This document shows positions 54,068 through 63,299 of a DNA stretch of 64,000 nt, in pieces. Under the pieces are notes generated by a model. It searched no databases and was not told where the DNA came from. It saw only the letters and a program-made list of their open reading frames with translations. Source of the stretch: Burkholderiaceae bacterium (GTDB taxonomy: Bacteria > Pseudomonadota > Gammaproteobacteria > Burkholderiales > Burkholderiaceae_C); the NCBI GenBank assembly GCA_024235915.1, contig JACKLO010000022.1, positions 32,612 to 96,611 of the forward strand, read 5' to 3'. The position numbers were made by a program, and so were the translations under genes. The number at the start of each line of letters is the position of its first letter. Within the stretch, counting starts at the first letter, position 1.

Positions 54068-55966
54068 ATGGGCCGCTTCCATGCGCTGTCGATCCGCAAC
54101 AAGCTGCTGGCGATGGTGCTGCTGCCGCTGGCCGGCGTGCTGCCGCTGCTGGGCCTGCTGCTGCTGTGGTGGAGCAACGCCGCCTTCGACCGCCTGCTGA
54201 TCACGAAGATCCGTGCCGACCTGGCGGTGGCCCAGGGCTACTTCGAACGCGTGCTGGCCGAGGTGGGCACCGGCACCGGGGCGATCGCTGATTCGCACGC
54301 CCTCGCGCTGGCGCTGAGGCATGGCGGCGACGTGACGGCGCTGCTGGCTGCGCAAGGCCGCCGCGCCGGCCTGGACTTCATCCACTGGCGGCCCGGCGAG
54401 TCCACGCCCGACGGCACCAGCCTGGCGGTGCTGTCACCGCCCGAGCAGGCCGCACTGCTGGCGCCGGCGCAGCGCGCGCGCGTGGCCGTGCCCCTGGTGG
54501 GCACGCGCAATGCCGCCCCCACCGCGCGCACGCAGGAGGAGCGCGCAATGGTGCTGCTCTCGTCGCGCACGGTGCACGGCGACGACGGCCGCCCGCTGGG
54601 CCGGGTGCTGGGCGGCGTGCTGCTCAACCGCAACCTGCCCTTCATCGACCACATCAACCAGATCGTCTACCCCGAAGGTTCGCTGCCCTTCGGCAGCCAG
54701 GGCACGGCCACGCTGTTCCTGGATGACGTGCGCATCAGCACCAACGTGCGCCTGTTCGGCCCTTCGCCCGACGAACGCGCCATCGGCACCCGCGTGTCGC
54801 AGGCGGTGCGCGACGCGGTGCTGGGCCGCGGCCAGACCTGGCTGGACCGCGCCTTCGTCGTCAACGACTGGTACGTCTCCGCCTACGAACCCTTGACCGA
54901 CGGCCGCGGGCAGCGCGTCGGCATGCTCTATGTCGGCTTCCTGGAGCGGCCGTTCACGCTGCTGAAGTACGCGGCGCTGGCCGGCATTGGCGTGGTGTTC
55001 TTCGCGGTGATGATCGTGGCGGCGGTGGTCTCGCTGCGCTGGGCGCGCGACATCTTCGGCCCGGTGGAACGCATGGAGGCCACGATGCAGGGCGTCGAGG
55101 GCGGCGACCTCGGCGCGCGTGTGGGTGCCGTGGCCAGCGGTGACGAGATCGGCCGCCTGGCCCGCCACCTGGACCACCTGCTGGACGTGCTGCAGCGCTG
55201 GAACGCCGAGCTGGATGCCAAGGTGGCCGAACGCACACGCGAACTGGAGACGGCCCAGGGCCAACTGCTGCGCAGCGAGAAGCTCGCCGCCGTGGGCCAG
55301 CTCACGGCGAGCATCGCCCATGAGATCAACAACCCGATTGCGGTGATCCAGGGCAATCTGGACCTGGTGCGCACGCAACTGCCGCCGGAGGTCAGCGATG
55401 CAGCGCGCGATGAACTGCGGCTGATCGACGAGCAGGTCGAGCGCATGCGGCTCATCGTGACCCAGCTGCTGCAGTTCGCGCGGCCAGCGGAGTACGCCGG
55501 CTACATGGCGCCGGTGGACACGGCGCGGGTGGCCGAGGACTGCCTGGTGCTCGTGGGCCACCTGCTGTCGCGCACCCGCATCACGCTGGTCCGCGACCTG
55601 CGCGCCACGCGCTGGCCCGCGATCAACCGCAACGAACTGCAGCAGGTGCTGGTGAATCTGCTGGTCAACGCCATCCATGTGATGCCCGAGGGCGGCACGC
55701 TGACGCTGTCGTCGCGCGACGAACTGGGCGAGGACGGCGCCGAACGTGTGGTCCTCGCGGTGGGCGACACGGGTCCGGGCCTGGAGGCCGCGCTGATGGA
55801 CCAGCTGTTCAAGCCCTTCGTCACGCGCAAGAAGGACGGCACCGGGCTCGGGTTGTGGATCAGCCGCAGCCTGGTGGAACGGTACGGCGGCGAACTGCTG
55901 GCCGCCAACCGTGCCGAAGGCGGCGCCTGTTTCAGCGTGGTGCTGCGGGTGGACGGCGGTGGCTGA
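54068..55966 (+). CDS. Membrane sensor histidine kinase with periplasmic sensor and HAMP domain
   Basis: A 632-residue kinase. It has one membrane helix near residues 17-37, a periplasmic sensor of about 250 residues (single-Cache-like), a second helix near 302-322, HAMP (residues about 325-380), HisKA with H418 in SIAHEINNPIAVIQGN, and an HATPase domain (NELQQVLVNLLVNAIHVM, GTGLGLWISRSLVERYGG). Gene order makes it the partner of the preceding regulator, sensing a periplasmic signal, perhaps formate. The ATG at 54068 is preferred to a TTG nine bases earlier. Confidence 0.9.
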   Translation: MGRFHALSIRNKLLAMVLLPLAGVLPLLGLLLLWWSNAAFDRLLITKIRADLAVAQGYFERVLAEVGTGTGAIADSHALALALRHGGDVTALLAAQGRRAGLDFIHWRPGESTPDGTSLAVLSPPEQAALLAPAQRARVAVPLVGTRNAAPTARTQEERAMVLLSSRTVHGDDGRPLGRVLGGVLLNRNLPFIDHINQIVYPEGSLPFGSQGTATLFLDDVRISTNVRLFGPSPDERAIGTRVSQAVRDAVLGRGQTWLDRAFVVNDWYVSAYEPLTDGRGQRVGMLYVGFLERPFTLLKYAALAGIGVVFFAVMIVAAVVSLRWARDIFGPVERMEATMQGVEGGDLGARVGAVASGDEIGRLARHLDHLLDVLQRWNAELDAKVAERTRELETAQGQLLRSEKLAAVGQLTASIAHEINNPIAVIQGNLDLVRTQLPPEVSDAARDELRLIDEQVERMRLIVTQLLQFARPAEYAGYMAPVDTARVAEDCLVLVGHLLSRTRITLVRDLRATRWPAINRNELQQVLVNLLVNAIHVMPEGGTLTLSSRDELGEDGAERVVLAVGDTGPGLEAALMDQLFKPFVTRKKDGTGLGLWISRSLVERYGGELLAANRAEGGACFSVVLRVDGGG

Positions 55967-56014
55967 CGGACACCCGGTACGCGATCACGCGCATCGGCCA
56001 ATGTGGAGAACCGC

Positions 56015-57739
56015 ATGAGCAACGACCGCAAGGGCCTGAAGAAGGGCCTCACCCACTACGGCGACGCCGGCTTCTCGCTGTTCCTGCGCAAGGCCTTCAT
56101 CAAGGGTGCGGGCTACACCGACGACGCGCTGGACCGGCCCGTGGTGGCGATCACCGACACCGGCAGCGCCTACAACCCCTGCCACGGCAACATGCCGCAG
56201 CTGCTGGAAGCGGTGGAGCGCGGCGTGATGCTGGCCGGCGGGCTGCCGATGCGCTTTCCGACCATCTCGGTGCACGAGAGTTTCTCGGCGCCCACCAGCA
56301 TGCTGATGCGCAACCTGATGTCGATGGACACCGAGGAGATGCTGCGCGCCCAGCCGATGGACGCGGTGGTGCTCATCGGCGGCTGCGACAAGACGGTGCC
56401 GGCGCAGCTGATGGGCGCGGCCTCGGCCGGCGTGCCGGCCATCCAGCTGATCACCGGCTCGATGCTGACGGGCAGCCACCGCGGCGAACGCGTGGGCGCC
56501 TGCACCGACTGCCGGCGCTACTGGGGCCGGTTCCGCGCCGAGGAGATCGACGCCGAGGAGATCGCCGCCGTCAACCACCAGCTGGTGGCCAGCGTCGGCA
56601 CCTGTTCGGTGATGGGCACGGCCAGCACCATGGCCTGCGCCGCCGAGGCCCTGGGCATGACGGTGCCCGGCGGTGCCAGCCCGCCGGCCGTCACCGCCGA
56701 CCGCATGCGCATCGCCGAGCAGACCGGCGCGCAGGCGGTGGCCCTGGCCCGCTCGGGCCTGACGATCGACCGCATCCTCACACCGGCCGCCTTCGAGAAC
56801 GCGCTGCGCGTGCTGCTGGCCATCGGCGGGTCCACCAACGGCCTGATCCACCTGACAGCCATCGCCGGCCGCCTGGGCATCGACATCGACCTCGACGCGC
56901 TGGACCGGCTGGGCCGCGAGACACCGGTGCTGCTGGACCTCAAGCCCTCTGGCCAGCACTACATGGAGGACTTCCACGCCGCCGGTGGTATGGCCACGCT
57001 GCTGCGCGAACTTCGCCCGCTGCTGCACCTGGATGCGCTGACGGTGAGCGGCCGCACGCTGGGCGAGGAGATCGATCGCGCCGGGCCGGGGTTTGCGCAG
57101 GATGTGGTGCGTCCGCGCACGGACCCGATCTATCCGCAGGGCGGCCTGGCGGTGCTGCGCGGCAACCTGGCGCCGGGCGGTGCCATCATCAAACAATCGG
57201 CCGCCGACACGGCGCTGATGGAGCACGAAGGCCGCGCCGTGGTCTTCGAGGACGCCGAGGACCTGGCCGCCCGCATCGACCGCGACGACCTGGACGTGCG
57301 GGCCGATGACGTGCTGGTGCTCAAGCGCATCGGCCCCAAGGGCGCACCGGGCATGCCGGAGGCCGGCTACATCCCGATCCCGAAGAAGCTGGCGCGCGCC
57401 GGCGTGAAGGACATGCTGCGCATCTCCGACGGCCGCATGAGCGGCACGGCCTTCGGCACCATCGTGCTGCACGTGACGCCGGAAGCGGCGGTGGGCGGGC
57501 CGCTGGCCCAGGTGCGCACCGGCGACCGCATCCGGCTGAGCGTGCGCGAACGCTGCCTCAGCCTGCTGGTCACGGACGAGGAACTGGCGCGGCGCGCGCA
57601 GGAACACCCGGTGGTCGCGCCGGTGGCCGAACGCGGCTACCGCAAGCTGTTCCTGCAGTCGGTGACCCAGGCCGACCAGGGTCTGGACTTCGATTTCCTG
57701 CGTGCCACCACGACGGTCGGCAAGGCCCCGGGGGGCTGA
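56015..57739 (+). CDS. IlvD/Edd family dehydratase (sugar-acid or dihydroxyacid type)
   Basis: A 574-residue Fe-S dehydratase. The cluster cysteines are in NPCHGNM, GGCDKTVPAQ and GACTDCRRYWG. The core SDGRMSGTAFGTIVLHV is the C-terminal signature. The sequence KKGLTHYGDAGFSLFLRKAF near the start is closer to arabinonate/xylonate-type members (IlvD/Edd family) than to the biosynthetic IlvD, so branched-chain synthesis is not assumed. A GGAG lies 9-12 bases before the ATG at 56015. It follows the sensor kinase by 48 bases. Confidence 0.85.
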   Translation: MSNDRKGLKKGLTHYGDAGFSLFLRKAFIKGAGYTDDALDRPVVAITDTGSAYNPCHGNMPQLLEAVERGVMLAGGLPMRFPTISVHESFSAPTSMLMRNLMSMDTEEMLRAQPMDAVVLIGGCDKTVPAQLMGAASAGVPAIQLITGSMLTGSHRGERVGACTDCRRYWGRFRAEEIDAEEIAAVNHQLVASVGTCSVMGTASTMACAAEALGMTVPGGASPPAVTADRMRIAEQTGAQAVALARSGLTIDRILTPAAFENALRVLLAIGGSTNGLIHLTAIAGRLGIDIDLDALDRLGRETPVLLDLKPSGQHYMEDFHAAGGMATLLRELRPLLHLDALTVSGRTLGEEIDRAGPGFAQDVVRPRTDPIYPQGGLAVLRGNLAPGGAIIKQSAADTALMEHEGRAVVFEDAEDLAARIDRDDLDVRADDVLVLKRIGPKGAPGMPEAGYIPIPKKLARAGVKDMLRISDGRMSGTAFGTIVLHVTPEAAVGGPLAQVRTGDRIRLSVRERCLSLLVTDEELARRAQEHPVVAPVAERGYRKLFLQSVTQADQGLDFDFLRATTTVGKAPGG

Positions 57740-57790
57740 TCCGACAGCCCCGCGCAGCGGCGCCACCCCGTGGAGTGGCGCACGCGCCGT

Positions 57791-58885
57791 TCAGGTGGTC
57801 TTGCTGATCGAGATCGTCGGAAACTTGGCCGAGTAGTCCTTGGCCTTGGCCGCGATCTTGACGGCCACCTGGCGCGCCACGGCCTTGTACAGGCCGGCGA
57901 TCTCACCTTCCGGATCGGCCACCACGGTGGGCCGACCGGAATCGGCCTGCTCGCGGATCAACAGGTTCAGCGGCAAGGCGCCCAGGTAGTCGACGCCGTA
58001 CTCGGCAGCCATGCGCTTGCCGCCGTCGGCGCCGAAGATGTGTTCGGTGTGGCCGCAGTTCGGGCAGCAGTAGACCGCCATGTTCTCGACGAGGCCGAGG
58101 ATGGGCACGCCCACCTTCTCGAACATCTTCAGGCCCTTCTTGGCGTCGAGCAGCGCGATGTCCTGCGGCGTGGTGACGATCACGGCGCCGGTGAGCGGCA
58201 CCTTCTGGCTGAGCGTGAGCTGGATGTCGCCGGTGCCCGGGGGCATGTCCACCAGCAGGTAGTCCAGTTCACGCCAGTTGGTCTGCCGCAGCAACTGCTC
58301 CAGCGCCTGCGTGGCCATCGGGCCGCGCCAGATCATGGGGTTGTCGGCGTCGATCAGGAAACCGATCGACATCACCTGCACGCCGTAGTTTTCCAGCGCC
58401 TCCATGCTCTGGCCGTCGGTGCTTTCAGGGCGGCCCTCGATGCCCATCATCATCGGCTGACTGGGGCCGTAGATGTCGGCGTCCAGGATGCCGACGCTGG
58501 CGCCTTCGGCGGCCAGCGCCAGCGCCAGGTTCACGGTGGTGGTGCTCTTGCCGACGCCGCCCTTGCCGGACGCGACGGCGACGATGTTCTTGACCTTGGG
58601 CAGCAGCTGCACACCGCGTTGCGCCGCGTGCGCCACCACCTTGGTGGCGATCTGCACGCTGACGTTCTGCACACCGGGCACGGTGCGGGCGGCGGCGATC
58701 AGCGCGCTGCGCAGCGCCGGCACCTGGCTCTTGGCCGGATAGCCGAGTTCGACGTCGAAGCTGACGTCGCCGCCCTCGACCTGAAGGTTGCGGATCTGCT
58801 TGCCGCTGACAAAGTCGCGGCCGGTGTTGGGGTCGGTGACGTTCTTCAGCGCGTCGAGCAGCGCGCTTTGCGTGGGTGCGGTCAT
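57791..58885 (-). CDS. apbC: Iron-sulfur cluster carrier protein ApbC/Mrp
   Basis: A 364-residue P-loop ATPase. The N-terminal MIP18-like part (residues 1-90) precedes the deviant Walker A GKGGVGKS and DADIYGPSQPMM. The cluster-binding CxxC lies in AVYCCPNCGHTE. It holds and transfers [4Fe-4S] clusters in the cytoplasm. The ATG at 58885 gives MTAPTQSALLDALKNVTDPN, the usual start; the frame is open further upstream without support. Confidence 0.94.
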   Translation of the reverse strand: MTAPTQSALLDALKNVTDPNTGRDFVSGKQIRNLQVEGGDVSFDVELGYPAKSQVPALRSALIAAARTVPGVQNVSVQIATKVVAHAAQRGVQLLPKVKNIVAVASGKGGVGKSTTTVNLALALAAEGASVGILDADIYGPSQPMMMGIEGRPESTDGQSMEALENYGVQVMSIGFLIDADNPMIWRGPMATQALEQLLRQTNWRELDYLLVDMPPGTGDIQLTLSQKVPLTGAVIVTTPQDIALLDAKKGLKMFEKVGVPILGLVENMAVYCCPNCGHTEHIFGADGGKRMAAEYGVDYLGALPLNLLIREQADSGRPTVVADPEGEIAGLYKAVARQVAVKIAAKAKDYSAKFPTISISKTT

Positions 58886-58937
58886 GGGGGCCTGGGGTCC
58901 TGTCTCCTCGGATACCCCGCAGTCTACTGGCCGGCGC

Positions 58938-59474
58938 CTATCCCTGATGGTCGGATGGGCCCGCGGCCAGCAGATCGAGGTACGCACCTTCGACCAGCCA
59001 CGTCGGCTCGACACCCAGGCGCAACATCAGCGCCTCGGCCTCGTCGATGCCATCGCACTCGGGTTCGCCGTCCCGCAGCACGACCTCGAGTTCCAGGAAG
59101 CAGCCGAGGCCTTCGACCTCGTCGAGGTGCACACGCGTGCGGCCGACCAGCACCACGCGCCGTCGCTTGCGCACCCGCCCGACCGCGCCGCAGGCAGCGT
59201 CCAAAGCCGCGTGCAGGTCGTCCGCGTCGGCCACGGGGGTGCGCAGGTAGGACGAAGTCTTCGGGCCTGCCAGATCGGGGCGCCGGTAGGCGATCAGTTC
59301 GGCCGTGCCATCGGCGAAGCGCCGCAGTTTCAGGCGGCCTCTTGCGCAGGCATAGAACGTGTCGTCCTGATGCAGCACCTGCGGGTCGGCCATGACCAGC
59401 GCCTGTGCGCGTGCCGCCACGCGTTCGGCATGTGCCGTCGGCAGCTTGGCCTTGATCTCGACATTGCGTGCCAC
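58938..59474 (-). CDS. CYTH-domain protein (class IV adenylate cyclase/ThTPase fold)
   Basis: A 178-residue CYTH protein: RNVEIKAKL at the start, then LKLRRFADGTAELIAYRRPD, RRVVLVGRTRVHLDEVEGLG, FLELEVVL. These acidic and basic strands line the tunnel that binds triphosphates. The substrate (ATP for cyclase, or thiamine or inorganic triphosphate) is not known. I chose the GTG at 59474; an ATG at 59528 is in frame but lies inside the tRNA terminator hairpin and would include an unconserved leader. Confidence 0.78.
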   Translation of the reverse strand: MARNVEIKAKLPTAHAERVAARAQALVMADPQVLHQDDTFYACARGRLKLRRFADGTAELIAYRRPDLAGPKTSSYLRTPVADADDLHAALDAACGAVGRVRKRRRVVLVGRTRVHLDEVEGLGCFLELEVVLRDGEPECDGIDEAEALMLRLGVEPTWLVEGAYLDLLAAGPSDHQG

Positions 59475-59510
59475 CGCACCCCCGATCGCGTGCAACCGAA
59501 CAGACCGCAC

Positions 59511-59546
59511 AAAGAAAAACGCCCACACCGGGAAGGTGCAGGCGTT
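59511..59546 (-). terminator. Original rho-independent terminator of tRNA-Asp (left of attL)
   Basis: On the minus strand the 12-bp stem AACGCCTGCACC/GGTGTGGGCGTT with two G-T pairs ends in TTTTTCTTT. It lies 11 bases beyond the duplicated tRNA 3' end at 59557, just where a tRNA terminator would be before the element inserted. Confidence 0.7.
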
Positions 59547-59556
59547 CTTGAAGATT

Positions 59557-59573
59557 TGGCGGAGCGGACGGGG
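59557..59573 (-). repeat. attL: duplicated 3' end of tRNA-Asp
   Basis: TGGCGGAGCGGACGGGG is identical to the last 17 bases of tRNA-Asp (63814-63830 on this strand), including the encoded CCA and acceptor stem. The rest of the tRNA is missing here. It marks the distal boundary of an integrated element of about 4.26 kb. The bases 59574-59755 hold no gene I can recognise. Confidence 0.85.
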
Positions 59574-59755
59574 GTTGCCGGGTCCACTCGCTAAGCCGTT
59601 GATTCTACTAAACTTTCTGTCACGCGCCGGTGTAGCACCACCCCCCCATAACGGAGGTAGCGGTACCCGCCGGGCTGTAGCACCTCACAAAGGAACCGCA
59701 GCCCAAGCAGAAGCCAGTGTAGCCCGACGCCGGCCGGAAACGCCCCACCGGCACC

Positions 59756-60244
59756 TCAACAATGAGGAAAGTAGATGAACTGGTTCCGCTTCTTCAGGCG
59801 CTTCGGCCAGTCCTTCGGTGCCGGCGTGCTCATCGGGCGAGCGATGACGTCGTTGGGTAGGTGATGGTGAGCAACCCGAATGTACTCATCGGCAACGTCT
59901 GTGGGCTCGCTCCAGTTCTCGTACGAGAAGATGTCGAGCCCCTCGAGCACCTGACGCTCCGTAGGCGTCGAGGCCAGGTGCGCGAAGCGGTAGAGGCGCG
60001 GGTTGATGTCCATCCGCCGCTTGGCAACGACAGGACCAGCGTTGTCGTCATCCGTGTCCCGGAACTCGAGGTCATCCGTGTGTGTTCCCAGCGTCGTATG
60101 CACCTTCAGGCGCTTACGCCCCATGGCGAACATTGCCGCAACAATGGTCGCAGGATGGCTGGTCGCCAGCAGTCGGCGCTCGCCAAGGTGGAGGTCGGCG
60201 ATGGCGGCGCCGTTGTGGTTTTCGAAGAACGTGAGGTCAATCAT
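59756..60244 (-). CDS. Hypothetical protein of the integrated element
   Basis: A 162-residue protein I do not recognise: MIDLTFFENHNGAAIADLHL, a basic helix (FAMGRKRLKVHTTL), an acidic turn (DLEFRDTDDDN) and a basic C-terminus (KRLKKRNQFIYFPHC). There are no membrane segments. Its codon use looks less GC-biased than the core genes. The frame remains open to 60436, but the ATG at 60244 is the first with a plausible protein start. The 213 bases upstream (60245-60457) show nothing else I can name. Confidence 0.5.
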   Translation of the reverse strand: MIDLTFFENHNGAAIADLHLGERRLLATSHPATIVAAMFAMGRKRLKVHTTLGTHTDDLEFRDTDDDNAGPVVAKRRMDINPRLYRFAHLASTPTERQVLEGLDIFSYENWSEPTDVADEYIRVAHHHLPNDVIARPMSTPAPKDWPKRLKKRNQFIYFPHC

Positions 60245-60457
60245 CGCTGGACTCTGGCCGCGCTGTAGTCGATGACGAGCTTGTATCGAGCCGTCGGGCA
60301 GGCGGCTTGAGTAGGGAAGGTCCTGTTGACCAAACCACCTCACCACGGGGCTGCGGGCCGGAGCTCGAGCGCGGAGGTTGCCAAGCACCATGTAGTTGCG
60401 AGTACCAGCACACGCGCATGCCGGCCGCTGCCTCAAACCTGCAAAGCAGCGCGGGCC

Positions 60458-60686
60458 TCAGGCCTTGGCGCGAAACCAGGCGACCTTGCCCGTCGGGCCC
60501 GGTCTGTACTCGAGTTGGAAGCATCGCGACTCGCTGAGCACCTGCGGCCAGGTGTGGCAGCCGTACCTATTCGGGATTTGGTCGGGGTCGTGCTGAGCCA
60601 GCCACTGCCGGGCCTCGTCCAAGCGCGCCCAGCCGTCGACGGCGTTCGCCTCAATGGCCGCCCGGAGCGCCCTCACGATGCCCGCA
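60458..60686 (-). pseudogene. LOTUS/OST-HTH domain fragment truncated by the IS21 element
   Basis: About 76 codons: ALRAAIEANAVDGWARLDEA, WLAQHDPDQIPNRYGCHTW, then FQLEYRPGPTGKVAWFRAKA to a stop. This matches the OST-HTH/LOTUS domain usually found at the C-terminus of NYN-domain (LabA/DUF88) RNA-binding nucleases. The N-terminal part is missing: the insertion-sequence end at 60687 cuts it, and the remainder is not found on the other side of the IS. Confidence 0.65.
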
Positions 60687-60883
60687 TGTGCGCGCCGACC
60701 GAACTTTGACCACCCGTGCCGACTGAACATTGACCAGGGGTGGAAGCACATCTCGAGCGAGGCGTGCTGTGGATAAGTCTACGGTGTTCGGTGTCGTTCG
60801 TTCTCCGGTTGTCGTTGTCGATGTTGCGCGGGGCAAGCCGCGCAGGGCGTAGCCCGTAGCGGCTTGCCCCGCGCGGCGGCCGA

Positions 60884-61687
60884 TCAGAACGGCTCGGCCT
60901 CCGGTGCCGGTTTCGCTCGTCTGGCCTGCTCGCGCGCCTTGATGCGCGTCTTCGCGGTCGCGCTGGAGTGCCGGAAGCGGTAGCTCTCGTTGCCGGTCTC
61001 GACGATATGGCAGTGGTGCGTGAGCCGGTCCAGCAGCGCGGTGGTCATCTTCGCGTCGCCGAAGACAGCGGCCCACTCGCCGAACGTGAGGTTGGTGGTG
61101 ATCATGACGCTGGTGCGCTCGTAGAGCTTGCTCAGCAGGTGGAACAGCAAGGCGCCTCCGGCCTGGCTGAACGGCAGGTAGCCCAGCTCGTCCAGGATGA
61201 CCGCGTCCATGCGCATCAGGTTCGCCGCGATCCGCCCAGCCTTGCCTTCGGCCTTCTCCCGCTCCAGCGCATTGACCAGGTCCACTGTCGAGTAGAAGCG
61301 CACCCGCTTGCCATGCCGCGTGATGCCCGCCACGCCCAGCGCCGTGCACAAGTGCGTCTTGCCGGTGCCCGGCCCGCCGATGAACACCGCGTTGTGCGCC
61401 GCCTCGGTGAACGACAGGTCGGCCAGCTGGTCGATCAGCGCACGGTCGACCTTGGAGGCCTCGAAGTCGAAGCCCGCCAGGTCGCGGTGCGCGGGGAAGC
61501 GCGCGGCGCTCATCTGGTAGCTCACCGAGCGCATCGCCCGGTCTGTGCCCTCGGCCTGCAGCAGGTGCTCGATCAGCCAGCGCGAGCTGTCCACGCCAAC
61601 GCCTCCGCCCTGGGCGAGGAGGTCGGTCCAGGCTGCGGCCATGCCGTGCAGCCGCAGCGCCTTGAGTTCGGCGGTCACGTCACGCAT
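60884..61687 (-). CDS. istB: IS21 helper ATPase IstB
   Basis: A 267-residue AAA+ ATPase that assists the transposase in target selection. The Walker A GGPGTGKTHL, Walker B DAVILDELGYLPF and C-terminal ITTNLTFGEWAAVFGDAKMT are typical. The ATG at 61687 overlaps the istA stop by 8 bases, the usual coupling. It appears intact. Confidence 0.93.
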   Translation of the reverse strand: MRDVTAELKALRLHGMAAAWTDLLAQGGGVGVDSSRWLIEHLLQAEGTDRAMRSVSYQMSAARFPAHRDLAGFDFEASKVDRALIDQLADLSFTEAAHNAVFIGGPGTGKTHLCTALGVAGITRHGKRVRFYSTVDLVNALEREKAEGKAGRIAANLMRMDAVILDELGYLPFSQAGGALLFHLLSKLYERTSVMITTNLTFGEWAAVFGDAKMTTALLDRLTHHCHIVETGNESYRFRHSSATAKTRIKAREQARRAKPAPEAEPF

Positions 61688-63218
61688 GGTCCACCTCCTG
61701 GCCAGCTTGGTCACGCAGGCGGTCGTAGCGGTCGGTGTCGGCGCGCGGCGCTTCGTTCAGGCGCAGTACCGTCTCCACCTGATCCGGCGGCGGGCTCGCG
61801 TTCAGCCGCCCGATGACGTTGAGCACATGCTCGGCGCTGACGGCGCCGGTCTCCAGCACCAGCTCGGCGGCCACCAGCACGGCGTCCAGGCCGGCGGTGG
61901 GCACTGCCGCGAGCACCTGCGCCATCACGCGATCACCTCCAGGGCGGCGCAACAGCGCCTGCTGCAAGGCCCGCAGCGGCGCGGGCATGTCGGCGAAGGG
62001 CGCTCCGTTGCGCAGCACCCCGGGCTTGCGCTGCACCAGCGGGATGTAGTGCTGCCAGTCGTAGGCTGTCTGGCCGCGGTCGCTCAAGCGCGCGTGGCTG
62101 GCCACGATCTTGTCCTCGGCCACCACGACCACCCGCGTTGGGTACAGCCGGGTCGAGACCATGTGCCCGGCCAGTTCGCACGGCACCGAGTAGCGGTTGC
62201 GCAGGACCGTCACCAGGCAGGTGCTGGACACGCGCGCCGGGTTCTCCACGTAGCCGTCGAACGGCTCGGGCATGGGCATGAGCTGCGGCAGTTCATGCTC
62301 GAGCATCTCGGCCACGCTGAACTGGCCGTGCTCCGGATGCCGGATCTCCTGCCACAAGGCCCGGCAGCGCACTGCCAGCCAGGCGTTGAGTTCGTCGAAG
62401 CTGCCGAAGCGCTGGCGCGCCGCCTCGATCCACACGCGCCGGCGGCTGTCCTGCACGTTCTTCTCCACCCGGCCCTTCTCCCAGCCGCTGGCTACGTTGC
62501 AGAAGTCAGGATCGAACAGGTAGTGCGCGCACATCGCCGCGAAGCGCGCGTTGACCACGCGTCCCTTGCCCTTCTTGACCTTGTCCACGGCCGTCTTCAT
62601 GTTGTCGTAGATGCCCCGGCGCGGGATGCCGCCCAGGGCCGCGAAGCTGCGCGTGTGGGCGTCGAACAGCATCTCGTGGCCCTGCGTGGGGTAGGCGACC
62701 AACCAGAACGCCCGCGAGGCGCACAGCTTCAGGTGCGCGAGCTGCAGCCGCCGGTAGATCCCGCCGATGACCAGGCCTTCTTCGCTCCAGTCGAACTGGA
62801 AGGCATCACCGAGCTCGAAGCTCAGCGGCACGAAGGCGCTGGTGGCGCTGACCTTGCCCTGCTCGTCACGCCAGGCTCGGATGTAGTCGGTCAGCCGCGT
62901 GTAGCCGCCGTCGTAGCCCAGGGCCTGCAACTCCACATGCAGCGCCCGCGCCGTGCGCCGCTCGTGCCGCGGGCGGTGCCCGTCGGCCTTCAGCGCCTTG
63001 TCCAGCGCCTCGACGAACGGCGCCAGCTTGGTCGGCATCTCCCGACGCCGGTACTTCGGCTCGGCTCCCTGCGGCGCCTTCAGCCACTTCTTGATCGTGT
63101 TGCGCGACAGGCTCGTCAGTCGCGCAATCTCGCTGATCGACTTCCCTTGCCGGAAGTGCATCGAGCGAATCTTGCCCATCATGGCCATGGTGATCACTCC
63201 TCTTTCCTTGCTGCTCAA
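61680..63218 (-). CDS. istA: IS21 transposase IstA
   Basis: A 512-residue DDE transposase. It has an N-terminal helix-turn-helix (SISEIARLTSLSRNTIKKWL), the catalytic core with FQFDWSEEGLV (first Asp), GIYDNMKTAVDKV (second Asp region) and the later EKGRVEKNVQ (Glu), and a C-terminal beta-barrel domain. The length is normal and the frame intact, so the element may be active. Confidence 0.93.
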   Translation of the reverse strand: MSSKERGVITMAMMGKIRSMHFRQGKSISEIARLTSLSRNTIKKWLKAPQGAEPKYRRREMPTKLAPFVEALDKALKADGHRPRHERRTARALHVELQALGYDGGYTRLTDYIRAWRDEQGKVSATSAFVPLSFELGDAFQFDWSEEGLVIGGIYRRLQLAHLKLCASRAFWLVAYPTQGHEMLFDAHTRSFAALGGIPRRGIYDNMKTAVDKVKKGKGRVVNARFAAMCAHYLFDPDFCNVASGWEKGRVEKNVQDSRRRVWIEAARQRFGSFDELNAWLAVRCRALWQEIRHPEHGQFSVAEMLEHELPQLMPMPEPFDGYVENPARVSSTCLVTVLRNRYSVPCELAGHMVSTRLYPTRVVVVAEDKIVASHARLSDRGQTAYDWQHYIPLVQRKPGVLRNGAPFADMPAPLRALQQALLRRPGGDRVMAQVLAAVPTAGLDAVLVAAELVLETGAVSAEHVLNVIGRLNASPPPDQVETVLRLNEAPRADTDRYDRLRDQAGQEVDHA

Positions 63219-63299
63219 AAAAGCAGCAGGCTAGGTTGAACACCCTGGTCAGTTTTCGGTCGGCATCACCCGGCTTTGCTGGTCAATTTTCGGTCGGCG

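Noticed and set aside
56015..57739. Biosynthetic dihydroxyacid dehydratase IlvD
   Set aside because: The N-terminal part fits the sugar-acid dehydratase branch better and no other ilv gene is adjacent, so only the family is named.
59474..59528. ATG start at 59528 for the CYTH gene
   Set aside because: It would place the start codon inside the tRNA terminator hairpin and add an unconserved hydrophobic leader. The GTG at 59474 begins right at the conserved VEIKAKL.
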